A stretch of 64,000 nt of DNA from Streptomyces hyderabadensis (GCF_020404845.1 NZ_JAIOJZ010000008.1:114769-178768), one strand, 5' to 3'. Shown: positions 37,201 to 46,473, counted from the first letter of the stretch. Notes: generated by a model from the sequence alone, not told the origin. Program-made: numbers and translations.

Positions 37201-39678
37201 ATGCCCTTAAGAGGGTTGAGCGCGAGAAGAAGAGGCTGGGCGGCGTGCGCCACCGCCGCTTTCGTCGCCGCGGGACTGCTGGCCGGCCCTGCCGCCAGCG
37301 CACGTCCGGCTCCGGACCCATCCCTGACAACGATGTCGATCAAGTCGCCGCCCGGCGGCGCCAATGTACGGGTGCTGATCTTCTACGGTTCCGCCGCGGC
37401 CGGGGACGAGTCCCCGGTGGTGAACGCCGGCATCGCGGCCATCGAGCGGATCGGCCTCTCCGGACCTGCCAAGGAGCAGTTCACGGTCGAGGCCACGGAC
37501 AACGCCAACGTCTTCACCAACGAGAAGAAGCTCGGCCGCTTCAACGCGGTCGTGTTCCTGACCGGCGGCGGCGACGTCCTGACGCCCGCCCAGGAGGCGG
37601 GCCTGGAGGCGTACATGGAGGCCGGCGGCGGGTTCGTCGGCATCCACGACGCGGCCCGTGCGGAGCCGTACTCGGACTGGTTCACCGGTCTGGTCGGCGC
37701 CCGGCCTGCCGCGGGCAGTCCCACCAAGGTCCAGCGGGCCACGGTGGAGGTCGGTGACCGGCGGCATCCGGCCACCAAGGACCTGCCGCTGGAGTGGAAG
37801 CGCCCCGACGAGTGGCTGAACTGGCAGAAGAACCCGTCCGGCGAGGTCCACACCGTGGCCCGGGTGCGCGAGTCGACCTACGCGCCAGGGACGAGCGCCA
37901 ACGGGGCCGACCACCCGGTCAGCTGGTGCCGGGACTACGACGGCGGCCGGTCGTTCTACACCGGCATGGGCGGCACGGTGTCGTCGTACGACGAGACCGA
38001 CTTCCGCACCCATCTGCGCGGCGCCCTGCTGTGGACGACCCGGCTCTCCCAGGCCGACTGCAAGGCGACCATCAACGCCAACTACAAGGCCGAGCGGCTC
38101 ACCGACCCCAACCAGCCAGGCCAGAACGACCAGATCGGCGAGCCGCACGGCCTGGTCACCGCCCCCGACGGCCGCGTCTTCTACATCGGCCGCGGCGGCA
38201 CGGACTCCTCCCACCCCGTGGTGACCGACTGGAACGACCCGGACGTCGGCAAGGGCACGGGCGAGATCCACGTCTGGGACCCGAAGACCGACAAGGTCAC
38301 CCTCGCGGGCGCGCTCACCGTCTTCGGCAACAAGGGCGGCGGCGATGAGCTGACCAAGGTCGAGGAGGGCCTGCTCGGCATCGAGCTGGACCCGAAGTTC
38401 GAGGAGAACGGGTGGGTGTACCTGCACTACACCCCGCACTCCCAGATCAACCGGGACACCCACATGGCCGAGCGCCGGGTCTCCCGCTTCACCCTCGACC
38501 GGGCGACCGACAAGCTGGACATGGGCAGCGAGAAGGTGCTGCTCAAGTGGCCGGTGCAGATCCACAGCTGCTGCCACGCGGGCGGCGGGATGGCCTGGGA
38601 CTCCAAGGGGAACCTGTACATCGCCACCGGTGACAACAACTCCAGTGGCTTCAGCGACGGTTACTCCGGCAACAACCCGGAGCCCAACTTCAAGGGCGTG
38701 TCCTTCGCCGACGCGCGCCGCACCGCCGGCAACACCAACAACCTCAACGGCAAGATCCTGCGCATCCACCCGGAGCCGGACGGGACGTACACGCTCCCCG
38801 AGGGCAATCTCTTCACCGGCAAGGAGACCGCCGAGGGCGGCGGCAAGACGCGCGGGGAGATCTACGTGATGGGGGTGCGCAACCCGGCGCGCATCTCCGT
38901 CGACAAGAAGACCGACACCCTGTACGCCGGCTGGGTCGGCCCGGACGCCGGTGCTCCGTCGCCGACGTGGGGTCCTGCCAAGTACGACACGTTCGCCACC
39001 ATCACCAAGGCGAGCAACCGGGGCTGGCCGTACTGCATGGGCAACAAGCAGCCGTACCGGGACCGGAACCTGCCGGACCCGTCCAAGCCGCTGGGCTGGT
39101 ACGACTGCGACCACCCGAAGAACGAGTCGCCGAACAACGACGGCCTGGTCAACCTGCCGCCGGTGACCGGCAACAACATCTGGTACTCGCCCCAGGGCGG
39201 CGGCCCCGACTTCCCGCGCGACGAGAACGGGGTCCCGTCGTACGAGCAGGACGAGGCCGTCTACCGGCTGCCCTGGCTCAAGGGCGGCGGCCAGGCCGCG
39301 ATGAACGGCCCGGTCTACCGCTACGACGCGGACAGCACCAGTGACACCAAGTGGCCCGCGTACTGGGACGGCAAGTGGTTCGTCGGTGACTTCTACGACG
39401 CCGACCAGCCGCGCAACGCGGTGCTGATGGACCCGAAGACGCAGGGCGACGGCGGTCTGCCGGTGCACTCGGAGTCCCTGAAGAAGATCGTGCCGGTCGG
39501 CAACGACGGCATCAAGAACCTGATGGGCTGGAAGTTCGGCCCGGACGGCGCGCTGTACGTCCTCGACTACGGGCGCGGCTTCTTCACCTCGGACTCCAAG
39601 TCGGCCCTGTGGCGGGTCACCTACGAGGGCGGCGGCCCGACGCCGGCCGCCGACCAGCTGGCGAGGGGGACCGAGTGA
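37201..39678 (+). CDS. Secreted ThuA-domain / PQQ-type sugar dehydrogenase fusion
   Basis: An 825-residue exported protein. After a signal peptide (ATAAFVAAGLLAGPAASA) comes a ThuA/trehalose-utilisation-like glutamine-amidotransferase fold (about 50-285: VRVLIFYGSAAAGDE, GGGFVGIHDAA, DHPVSWCRDYDGGRSFYTGMGG). A glucose/sorbosone-dehydrogenase beta-propeller follows (about 310-820: EPHGLVTAPDGRVFYIGRGG, LLGIELDPKFEENGWVYLHY, HAGGGMAWDSKGNLYIATGDN). Propellers of this kind bind PQQ, though no cofactor genes are near. The third codon is TTA, with AGA (rare) at codon 4 and three more AGA in the signal region; translation should need the bldA tRNA. GAGGAGGT stands 7 nt before the ATG. The next gene overlaps its stop (GTGA). 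Confidence 0.9.
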   Translation: MPLRGLSARRRGWAACATAAFVAAGLLAGPAASARPAPDPSLTTMSIKSPPGGANVRVLIFYGSAAAGDESPVVNAGIAAIERIGLSGPAKEQFTVEATDNANVFTNEKKLGRFNAVVFLTGGGDVLTPAQEAGLEAYMEAGGGFVGIHDAARAEPYSDWFTGLVGARPAAGSPTKVQRATVEVGDRRHPATKDLPLEWKRPDEWLNWQKNPSGEVHTVARVRESTYAPGTSANGADHPVSWCRDYDGGRSFYTGMGGTVSSYDETDFRTHLRGALLWTTRLSQADCKATINANYKAERLTDPNQPGQNDQIGEPHGLVTAPDGRVFYIGRGGTDSSHPVVTDWNDPDVGKGTGEIHVWDPKTDKVTLAGALTVFGNKGGGDELTKVEEGLLGIELDPKFEENGWVYLHYTPHSQINRDTHMAERRVSRFTLDRATDKLDMGSEKVLLKWPVQIHSCCHAGGGMAWDSKGNLYIATGDNNSSGFSDGYSGNNPEPNFKGVSFADARRTAGNTNNLNGKILRIHPEPDGTYTLPEGNLFTGKETAEGGGKTRGEIYVMGVRNPARISVDKKTDTLYAGWVGPDAGAPSPTWGPAKYDTFATITKASNRGWPYCMGNKQPYRDRNLPDPSKPLGWYDCDHPKNESPNNDGLVNLPPVTGNNIWYSPQGGGPDFPRDENGVPSYEQDEAVYRLPWLKGGGQAAMNGPVYRYDADSTSDTKWPAYWDGKWFVGDFYDADQPRNAVLMDPKTQGDGGLPVHSESLKKIVPVGNDGIKNLMGWKFGPDGALYVLDYGRGFFTSDSKSALWRVTYEGGGPTPAADQLARGTE
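37207..37209 (+). promoter_or_regulatory. TTA (bldA) codon at position 3 of the ThuA/sugar-dehydrogenase gene
   Basis: The gene begins ATG-CCC-TTA-AGA. In Streptomyces TTA is read only by the developmentally controlled bldA tRNA, so this codon can tie expression to morphological development. It is the only in-frame TTA I found in the window. Confidence 0.75.
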
Positions 39679-41882
39679 TACGCCAACGAAGAATGTGGGC
39701 CGCGCTGCTGGCCGGCCTGCTGATGGTGCTCGGGCTGCAGGCGACGTCCGCCTCCGGGCAGCCCGCGGCGGCGCCCGCCGCGGCCGCCGCCGACCAGGTG
39801 CTGACCTGGACCGCGGGCGACGACATCACCAAGTACACGTCGGCGCCCGAGACGGCGGTGGCCGGACCGGCCACGATCGTCTTCGAGAACAGTGAGGCGA
39901 CCGGCAACACCACCGGCATGCCGCACACGCTGACGTTCGTGACCAGCGACCCCGAGTACAACCAGGACGTGCAGCTCAACATCCTGGCCAACCCCTTCGA
40001 CGACCAGGGCGGCAAGCACACCGCCGAGGTCACCCTCACCCCCGGCAAGTACCTCTACCACTGCACGATCCCCGGCCACGGGGAGATGAAGGGCGTGCTC
40101 GTGGTGACCGAGGGCGGCGGTGGCGAGGACACCACGGCTCCCGCGACGTCGGCGGAGGTGGGCGGCACGCAGAACGCGGACGGCGCCTACGTCGGCTCCG
40201 CGACCGTGACGCTCGCCGCCACCGACGAGGGCGGCTCCGGCGTCGAGCGGATCGAGTACGCCCTCGGTGCCGACGGTGCCTGGCAGCCGTACACCACGCC
40301 GGTCGTCGTCGACCAGGTCGGCGAGCACACGGTGCGCTACCGGGCCTTCGACAAGGCGGGCAACGCGGCCGAGGAGAAGAGCGTCACGTTCGCCGTGGCC
40401 GCGCCGGACACCGACGACACGACCGCGCCGGAGACCTCGGCGACGGTCAGCGGTGAGAAGAACGCGGACGGTGCCTACATCGACATGGCGACGGTGACCG
40501 TCACCGCCTCCGACACCGGTTCCGGCGTCAACACCATCGAGTACGCGGTCGGCGACGGCGCCTGGACGGCGTACACGGCGCCGGTCATGGTGCACGAGGT
40601 CGGCGAGCACACCGTGCGCTACCGGGCCACCGACAAGGCGGGCAACGTCGCCGCGGAGAAGAGCGTCGCCTTCACCGTGGCCGCCGCTCCCCCGCAGGAC
40701 ACCACCCCGCCGGTGACCGGCGCGACCGTGGACGGCACCAAGAACTCCGACGGCGCCTACGTCGGCAGCGCGAAGGTGACCGTGAACGCCACGGACGAGG
40801 GCGGTTCCGGGGTCGCCGGGGTGGAGTACTCGCTGGACGCCGGGCCCTACCTGGCGTACACCGACCCGGTGGTGGTGGACCGGGTGGGCCGGCACACCGT
40901 GGCGTACCGGGCGAGCGACAAGGCCGGCAACACCTCCGAGCCGCTGACCGTGAGCTTCTCGGTGGTGGCCGGCGGAGTGCCGGCGCCGCCCTGCCCGGAG
41001 TACGACGAGCGCCTCACGGTGATCGTCGGCACGGTGGACTCCGGGGTGCCGAACCGGGTCACCAACAACCGGTGCCGGATCAACGAGATGATCGAGGACG
41101 AGAAGGAGTGGACGTCCCAGGCGCTGTTCCTCAAGCACGTCCGTGAGGTCATGGACGGCCTCCTGGACGAGGGCGTCGTCGACAAGCGGGAGTACCGGGC
41201 GATCAACAAGGCGGCCAAGCAGTCGAAGATCGGGCTGCCCGGCCAGACCGAGGGCTACCGCGCGATCCTCGACGGCAGCCAGGAGTCCTTCGCCAAGTGG
41301 GAGCAGGTGGGCGGCGGTTCGTTCGGGCTGAACGCGGACGGCTCGATCACCTCCAGCACCAGCACGCCCGGCATGGGCATGCTGTGGTTCCCCGAGCGCA
41401 AGTACGGCGACTTCTCGCTGAAGCTCCAGTGGCGGGACGACGCGCCGGGCACGGCGAACACCAACGGCGGCGTCTTCGTGCGCTTCCCGCAGGTGCACGA
41501 CCACCCGGAGGAGTCCCGGCCGGAGTGGGTCGCCATCAAGTACGGGCACGAGGTGCAGGTGTTCGACAGCCCGACCGGCGACATGTACAAGACGGGCTCG
41601 GTCTACGGATTCGACCGGGTCGGCCTGGCCGGCGCGGGCGTGACGGAGAAGGGCACCTGGAACGACTACGAGATCCGGGTGGTGGACCAGCACTACTCGG
41701 TCTACCGCAACGGCGTGCTGATCAACGAGTTCGACAATTTCGGCGGCCAGACCTTCTACCCCGAGCGCTCGGACGACCCGGGCACCGACGGGCGGCGGTT
41801 CGCCTCCGGCTACATCGGACTGCAGGTGCACAGCACCTCGGACGTGGTCTCCTACCGCGACGTCCGGATCAAGGACCTGTAG
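39675..41882 (+). CDS. Secreted cupredoxin / OmpL47-repeat / DUF1080 multidomain protein
   Basis: A 735-residue exported protein whose GTG overlaps the stop of the preceding gene, so the two are translationally coupled. After a signal peptide (AALLAGLLMVLGLQATSASG) is a plastocyanin-like domain with a complete type-1 copper set: His84 (PHTLTF), Cys130, His135 and Met138 in YHCTIPGHGEM. Three OmpL47/Ig-like repeats follow (about 152-245, 246-337, 338-433; each with DTTAP(E/A)T and a GEHTVRYRA-type strand). After a linker comes a C-terminal DUF1080 (3-keto-disaccharide hydrolase/concanavalin-like) domain (about 535-735). A role with the upstream dehydrogenase in oxidising or recognising glycans is inferred from context. 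Confidence 0.88.
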   Translation: MIRQRRMWAALLAGLLMVLGLQATSASGQPAAAPAAAAADQVLTWTAGDDITKYTSAPETAVAGPATIVFENSEATGNTTGMPHTLTFVTSDPEYNQDVQLNILANPFDDQGGKHTAEVTLTPGKYLYHCTIPGHGEMKGVLVVTEGGGGEDTTAPATSAEVGGTQNADGAYVGSATVTLAATDEGGSGVERIEYALGADGAWQPYTTPVVVDQVGEHTVRYRAFDKAGNAAEEKSVTFAVAAPDTDDTTAPETSATVSGEKNADGAYIDMATVTVTASDTGSGVNTIEYAVGDGAWTAYTAPVMVHEVGEHTVRYRATDKAGNVAAEKSVAFTVAAAPPQDTTPPVTGATVDGTKNSDGAYVGSAKVTVNATDEGGSGVAGVEYSLDAGPYLAYTDPVVVDRVGRHTVAYRASDKAGNTSEPLTVSFSVVAGGVPAPPCPEYDERLTVIVGTVDSGVPNRVTNNRCRINEMIEDEKEWTSQALFLKHVREVMDGLLDEGVVDKREYRAINKAAKQSKIGLPGQTEGYRAILDGSQESFAKWEQVGGGSFGLNADGSITSSTSTPGMGMLWFPERKYGDFSLKLQWRDDAPGTANTNGGVFVRFPQVHDHPEESRPEWVAIKYGHEVQVFDSPTGDMYKTGSVYGFDRVGLAGAGVTEKGTWNDYEIRVVDQHYSVYRNGVLINEFDNFGGQTFYPERSDDPGTDGRRFASGYIGLQVHSTSDVVSYRDVRIKDL

Positions 41883-41900
41883 GAACCCGGTGATCGGGGC

Positions 41901-42926
41901 TCAGTCCGGGCCGGGAGCCTTCTTCCTGGCCCGGCTGGGCTGGACCCGGCTCGGCTCGCCCGGCATCTTCGGATACTCGGGCGGGTACGGCAGATCACCG
42001 AGCCCGTGGTCGTGCTCGTCCTTCGTCGCCAGCTCCAGCAGCGCGTCGAGGGCGTACCTCGTGTCGTCCATGCCCGCGTGCACGTCGCCGAGTTCGGCGA
42101 AGCGCGCGGGCATGGTCGTGATGTCGAAGTCCCGCGGGTGCGCGACGCCCACCTCGTCCCAGGTCAGCGGCGCGGAGACCGGGGCACCCGGACGGGGCCG
42201 CACGGAGTAGGCGGAGGCGATGGTGCGGTCGCGGGCGGTCTGGTTGTAGTCGATGAAGATGCGCTCGCCGCGCTCCTCCTTCCACCACTTGATGGTGACC
42301 CGCTCGGGCATCCGCCGTTCCATCTCGCGGCCGACGGCGATCGCGGCGCGCCGCACCTGGGTGAAGGTCCAGCGCGGTTCGATCGGCACGAAGACGTGGA
42401 TGCCGCGTCCGCCGGAGGTCTTGGGCCAGCCGCGCAGCCCGCCGAACTCCTCCAGCACGGCGCGCAGTTCGTGGGCGGCGCGGGCGGCGTCGTCGTAGTC
42501 GGTGCCGGGCTGCGGATCGAGGTCGATGCGCAGTTCGTCGGGGTGGTCCACGTCGTCGCGGCGCACCGGCCAGGGGTGGAAGGTGAGGGTGCCGTACTGG
42601 GCGGCCCACAGGACGGCCGCCTCCTCGGTGGGGCACATCTCGTCGGCGCTGCGTCCGCTGGGGAAGGTGATGTGCGCGGTCGGGATCCAGTCGGGCATGC
42701 CCTTGGGCGCGCGCTTCTGGTAGAACCACTCGCCGGTGATGCCGTCGGGGTAGCGCTGCAGGGTGGTGGGCCGCTCGCGCAGGGCGCGCAGGATGCCGGG
42801 GGCGACGGCCTGGTAGTACCGGGCCACGTCGAGCTTGGTGTAGCCGTCCTCCGGGAAGAAGACCTTCCCCGGGCTGGACAGCCGCACGGTCCGGCCGCCC
42901 GCCTCCAGTTCCACCGCTTCCGCCAT
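41901..42926 (-). CDS. LigD-type DNA polymerase/primase domain protein (stand-alone)
   Basis: The 341-residue product corresponds to the archaeo-eukaryotic-primase polymerase domain of bacterial LigD, used to fill gaps and add nucleotides in end joining. Key positions: the start TVRLSSPGKVFFPEDGYTKLDV, GFYQ-type segment GEWFYQKRAPKGMPDW, the catalytic acidic motif LRIDLDPQPG (DLD), KTSGGRGIHVFVPIE and the later KWWKEERGERIFIDYNQ. Length is that of a separate polymerase domain. It diverges from the ligase gene by 74 nt, and both lack a Shine-Dalgarno and have close -10 hexamers. No ku gene is in the window. Confidence 0.93.
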   Translation of the reverse strand: MAEAVELEAGGRTVRLSSPGKVFFPEDGYTKLDVARYYQAVAPGILRALRERPTTLQRYPDGITGEWFYQKRAPKGMPDWIPTAHITFPSGRSADEMCPTEEAAVLWAAQYGTLTFHPWPVRRDDVDHPDELRIDLDPQPGTDYDDAARAAHELRAVLEEFGGLRGWPKTSGGRGIHVFVPIEPRWTFTQVRRAAIAVGREMERRMPERVTIKWWKEERGERIFIDYNQTARDRTIASAYSVRPRPGAPVSAPLTWDEVGVAHPRDFDITTMPARFAELGDVHAGMDDTRYALDALLELATKDEHDHGLGDLPYPPEYPKMPGEPSRVQPSRARKKAPGPD

Positions 42927-42933
42927 GCGAGCC

Positions 42934-42939
42934 ACGGTA
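42934..42939 (-). promoter_or_regulatory. Candidate -10 for a leaderless LigD-polymerase gene
   Basis: On the minus strand TACCGT ends 7 nt before the ATG. Confidence 0.35.
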
Positions 42940-42988
42940 GGCGCAGCACGGGAGCTTCGCATATCAGGCGTCCGGGGGCGCGGGCGTA

Positions 42989-42994
42989 CAGAAT
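42989..42994 (+). promoter_or_regulatory. Candidate -10 for a leaderless ATP-dependent ligase gene
   Basis: CAGAAT ends 6 nt before the ATG; no Shine-Dalgarno is present. Confidence 0.35.
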
Positions 42995-43000
42995 CGGACC

Positions 43001-44068
43001 ATGGACCTCCCCGTCATGCCGCCCGTGAAGCCGATGCTCGCCAAGTCCGTGGCGAAGATCCCGCCGGGGATGCACTACGAGGCGAAGTGGGACGGCTTTC
43101 GCGCGATCGTGTTCCGCGACGGCGATGAGGTGGAGCTGGGCAGCCGCACCGGCAAGCCGTTGACCAGGTACTTCCCGGAGCTGGTGACGGCGGTGCGGGA
43201 GCGGTTGCCCGAGCGGTGCGTGGTGGACGGGGAGATCGTGATCGCTCGGGACGGGCATCTCGACTTCGACGCACTGACCGAGCGGATCCATCCGGCCGAC
43301 TCCCGGGTGCGGACGCTGGCGGAGCGCACCCCGGCCTCGCTGGTCGCCTTCGACCTGCTGGCCCTGGACGACGAGTCGCTGCTCGACGTGGGGCTGGCCG
43401 ACCGGCGGGCGCTGCTGGTGCGGGCGCTGTCGGGGGTGACGCCGCCGGTGCACGTGGCGCCGGCGACGGACGACATCGAGGTGGCCCGGCGGTGGTTCGA
43501 GCAGTACGAGGGGGCGGGGCTCGACGGTGTCGTCGCCAAGCCGCTCGACCTTCGGTACCGGCAGGACGAGCGGGCCATGTTCAAGATCAAGCACGAGCGG
43601 ACGGCCGACGTGGTCGTCGCCGGGTACCGCTTCCACAAGACCGGCCCGGTGGTCGGCTCACTGCTGCTCGGGCTGTACGACGACCGGGGGGTGCTCCAGC
43701 ACGTGGGGGTGTCGGCCGCCTTCACCATGAAGCGCCGGGCGGAGCTGGTGGACGAGCTGGAGCCGCTGCGCATGGACGACTCCGCCGGGCATCCGTGGGC
43801 CGCGTGGGCGGAGGAAGCCGCGCACGAGTCGGCGCGGCTGCCGGGCGCTCCCAGCCGCTGGTCGGGCAAGAAGGACCTGTCCTGGGTGCCGCTGCGCCCC
43901 GAGCGGGTGGTCGAGGTGGCGTACGACCACATGGAGAACGGGGCGCGCTTCCGGCACACGGCCCGCTTCCGTCGCTGGCGCCCGGACCGGACCCCGGAGA
44001 GCTGCACGTACGCGCAGCTGGAGGAGCCGGTCCGCTACGACCTGGCGGAGATCCTCGGCGGGCCCTGA
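43001..44068 (+). CDS. ATP-dependent DNA ligase (LigD/LigC type)
   Basis: Seals nicks using ATP through a lysyl-adenylate. The 355-residue product shows the adenylation motif HYEAKWDGFRAIVF (lysine about residue 28), motif III-like PASLVAFDLLALDD, motif IV EGAGLDGVVAKPLDL and motif V FKIKHERTADVVVAG, with an OB-fold C-terminus (ERVVEVAYDHMENGARFRHTARFRRW). Together with the divergent polymerase gene this is a split LigD without a phosphoesterase domain. Ligase and polymerase subunits may cooperate in end joining or act in stationary-phase repair, which is inference from family. It converges with the alcohol dehydrogenase gene. Confidence 0.93.
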   Translation: MDLPVMPPVKPMLAKSVAKIPPGMHYEAKWDGFRAIVFRDGDEVELGSRTGKPLTRYFPELVTAVRERLPERCVVDGEIVIARDGHLDFDALTERIHPADSRVRTLAERTPASLVAFDLLALDDESLLDVGLADRRALLVRALSGVTPPVHVAPATDDIEVARRWFEQYEGAGLDGVVAKPLDLRYRQDERAMFKIKHERTADVVVAGYRFHKTGPVVGSLLLGLYDDRGVLQHVGVSAAFTMKRRAELVDELEPLRMDDSAGHPWAAWAEEAAHESARLPGAPSRWSGKKDLSWVPLRPERVVEVAYDHMENGARFRHTARFRRWRPDRTPESCTYAQLEEPVRYDLAEILGGP

Positions 44069-44087
44069 CCCGCCGCCGCCCGGGCGC

Positions 44088-45278
44088 CTACGGCTTCATC
44101 AGCACCTTGACCGCGCCGTCCTGCTTCTTCTGGAACATCTCGTAGGCGTGCGGCGCGTCCGCCAGCGGCACCCGGTGGGTGGCGAAGCCGTCGACGCCGA
44201 GCGGGTCCTGGTCGGTCAGGTACGGGACGATCTCGTCGCTCCAGCGGCGCACGTTGGCCTGGCCCATCCGCAGCTGCACCTGCTTGTCGAACAGGGTGAG
44301 CATCGGCATCGGGTCGGCCATGCCGCCGTACACGCCGGACAGCGAGATGGTGCCGCCGCGGCGCACCAGGTCGATCGCGGTGTAGAGCGCGGCCATCCGG
44401 TCGACGCTGAACCGCTCCGCCAGGGGGCTGCCGATGGCCCGCGGCATCACCGCGGCGGTCTGCTGCACCAGCTTCGCCACGGCGCCGCCGTGCGCCTCGG
44501 TGCCGACCGCGTCGATCACCGCGTCGGGACCGCGGCCGTCCGTCCGGTCCTGGATCGCGGCGACGAGTTCCTTCTCGTTGTCGAAGGACCGCAGGTCGTA
44601 GGTCTCCACGCCGCGTGCGCGGGCCCGCTCCAGCCGCTCGGGCACCAGGTCCACGCCGAAGACCTGCTCGACTCCCTTGAGCCGGGCGATCCGGCAGGCC
44701 ATGTCGCCGATCGGACCGAGGCCGAGCACGGCGACGCTGCCGCCCTGCGGGACGGACGCGTACTCCACCGCCTGCCAGGCGGTGGGCAGGACGTCGGAGA
44801 GGTAGACGAAGCGGTCGTCGGCCGGGCCCTCGGGCACCTTGATCGGGCCGTACTGGGCCTGCGGCACGCGCAGGTACTCGGCCTGGCCGCCGGGCACCGC
44901 GCCGTACAGCCGGGTGTAGCCGAACAGCGGGGCGCCCATGCCCTCACCGGTGACCTGGGTGGTCTCGCACTGGGTCGGCAACCCGGTGTCGCACATGTAG
45001 CAGTGCCCGCACGCGATCTGGAACGGCACCACGACCCGATCGCCCGGCTTCAGGTTCGTCACCTCGGAACCGACCTCCTCCACGATGCCCATGGGCTCGT
45101 GGCCGAGGATGTCGCCCGGCGTCATGAACGGCGTGAGCACTTCGTAGAGGTGCAGGTCGGAGCCGCACAGCCCGGAGGACGTGACGCGGATGACGGCGTC
45201 CGTCGGCTCCTGGATCCTCGGGTCGGGCACCTCCTCCACCCGGACGTCCCGCTTGCCCTGCCATGTCACTGCCTTCAT
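44088..45278 (-). CDS. Zinc-dependent alcohol dehydrogenase, formaldehyde-dehydrogenase-like
   Basis: A medium-chain dehydrogenase/reductase of 396 residues. The catalytic zinc site is CGSDLHLYE and the GHEPMG motif; four cysteines for structural zinc lie in ACGHCYMCDTGLPTQC. The NAD-binding fold contains AVLGLGPIGDMACRIARL. The long loop (about 115-150) and overall size resemble glutathione-independent formaldehyde dehydrogenases. Substrate is uncertain; alcohols, formaldehyde or other aldehydes fit. The ribosome site GGAGGGAG lies rather far (about 10 nt) from the ATG. It is divergent from the DUF3048 gene; no other alcohol-metabolism gene is next to it. Confidence 0.9.
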   Translation of the reverse strand: MKAVTWQGKRDVRVEEVPDPRIQEPTDAVIRVTSSGLCGSDLHLYEVLTPFMTPGDILGHEPMGIVEEVGSEVTNLKPGDRVVVPFQIACGHCYMCDTGLPTQCETTQVTGEGMGAPLFGYTRLYGAVPGGQAEYLRVPQAQYGPIKVPEGPADDRFVYLSDVLPTAWQAVEYASVPQGGSVAVLGLGPIGDMACRIARLKGVEQVFGVDLVPERLERARARGVETYDLRSFDNEKELVAAIQDRTDGRGPDAVIDAVGTEAHGGAVAKLVQQTAAVMPRAIGSPLAERFSVDRMAALYTAIDLVRRGGTISLSGVYGGMADPMPMLTLFDKQVQLRMGQANVRRWSDEIVPYLTDQDPLGVDGFATHRVPLADAPHAYEMFQKKQDGAVKVLMKP

Positions 45279-45480
45279 CGCCCCGCGCTCCCTCCGTCGC
45301 CGTGCGCGTCGGTTCTGCGTGGCGGCCGGGTACCCCGGGGCTCCCGTCGCCGAACCCGGCGGCCTTTTCGGCCGAACAGCGGATTATCTGCCTCGTTCCG
45401 TGTGCCGTATCGGATTCAGTCAGGTATGGCACTAAATGCTTCAAGAAGCGCACAATCAATGACACGGGATGGGTGGACGG

Positions 45481-46458
45481 ATGGTCGGGATGCGACGAGG
45501 GACGCGCAGGAGCCGGTACGCCGCCCTGCTGACGGCGGCGGTGGCGGTCTCGCTGGCCGCGGCGGGCTGCACGACGGGGCCCGGCGCGAAGGAGGACGCC
45601 CGGGCGCCGGAACCGGCGCGCTCGCACAGCGCGGCCCCCGCCTCCGGCCCGGTGCTCGCCGTCAAGGTCGACAACGTGCGCGCGGCCCGCCCGCAGACCG
45701 GCCTGGAGGCCGCGGACGTCGTCTACGCCGAGCCGGTGGAGGCCGGACTGAGCCGGCTGATGGCGATCTACGCCACCGAGCTGCCCGCGTCGGTGGGGCC
45801 GGTGCGCAGCGCCCGCGAGTCCGACCTGGAGCTGCTCGGCCAGTTCGACCGGCCGGTGCTGGCGTTCTCCGGCGCGCAGTCCAAGCTGCTGCCGCTCATC
45901 GACGAGGCGCCGCTGCGCGCGGAGCCGCCGGGCGAGGACTCCGACGCCTATGTCCGCGCCGCGGACCGGCAGGCCCCGCACAACCTCTACCTGCACCCGG
46001 GCGAGCTGCTGGACAAGCCCTCGGGAGCCGCCGCCCTCACCACCGGCTTCACCTACGGCAAGGCCCCGGCGGGCGGCCGGGCCCAGTCCTCGCACACGGT
46101 GCGCTACCCCGCGGCGAGCTTCACCTTCACCTGGTCCGGGAGCCGGGAGGCGTGGCTGGTCTCCCTGGACGGCTCCCCGGCCCGCACGGCGGACGGCGGG
46201 CGGCTGGCCCCGGCCACGGTCGTCGTGCAGCACGTGAAGGTGCGGGAGTCCGACTTCCGCGACTTCCGGGGCAGCAATTCGCCGTACGTCGAGTCGGTGG
46301 GCTCCGGGCGGGCCGAGGTGCTGCGCGACGGGCGCGCCTACGAGGCCACCTGGAAACGGGGGGCGGCCGCGGACGGCACCACCTTCACCACCGGGGACGG
46401 AAAGCCGCTGAACTTCGCCGAGGGCCAGGTGTGGGTGGTCTTCGCCGGGCGCTCCTGA
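45481..46458 (+). CDS. DUF3048-domain lipoprotein
   Basis: A 325-residue lipoprotein. After a basic start and hydrophobic stretch LLTAAVAVSLAAAGC the lipobox cysteine lies near residue 30. The mature protein has the YerB-like DUF3048 pattern: VLAVKVDNVRAARPQTGLEAADVVYAEPVEAG, ATELPASVGPVRSARESDLELLGQF, and C-terminal VWVVFAGRS. Members are found in Gram-positive bacteria and their function is unknown; extracellular and membrane-anchored by lipid is the inference. The ATG chosen is one of three in-frame ATG at 9-12 nt intervals; the ribosome site is GGTGG. It converges with pcaV. Confidence 0.85.
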   Translation: MVGMRRGTRRSRYAALLTAAVAVSLAAAGCTTGPGAKEDARAPEPARSHSAAPASGPVLAVKVDNVRAARPQTGLEAADVVYAEPVEAGLSRLMAIYATELPASVGPVRSARESDLELLGQFDRPVLAFSGAQSKLLPLIDEAPLRAEPPGEDSDAYVRAADRQAPHNLYLHPGELLDKPSGAAALTTGFTYGKAPAGGRAQSSHTVRYPAASFTFTWSGSREAWLVSLDGSPARTADGGRLAPATVVVQHVKVRESDFRDFRGSNSPYVESVGSGRAEVLRDGRAYEATWKRGAAADGTTFTTGDGKPLNFAEGQVWVVFAGRS

Positions 46459-46473
46459 CCGGGAGGTCCCCGG

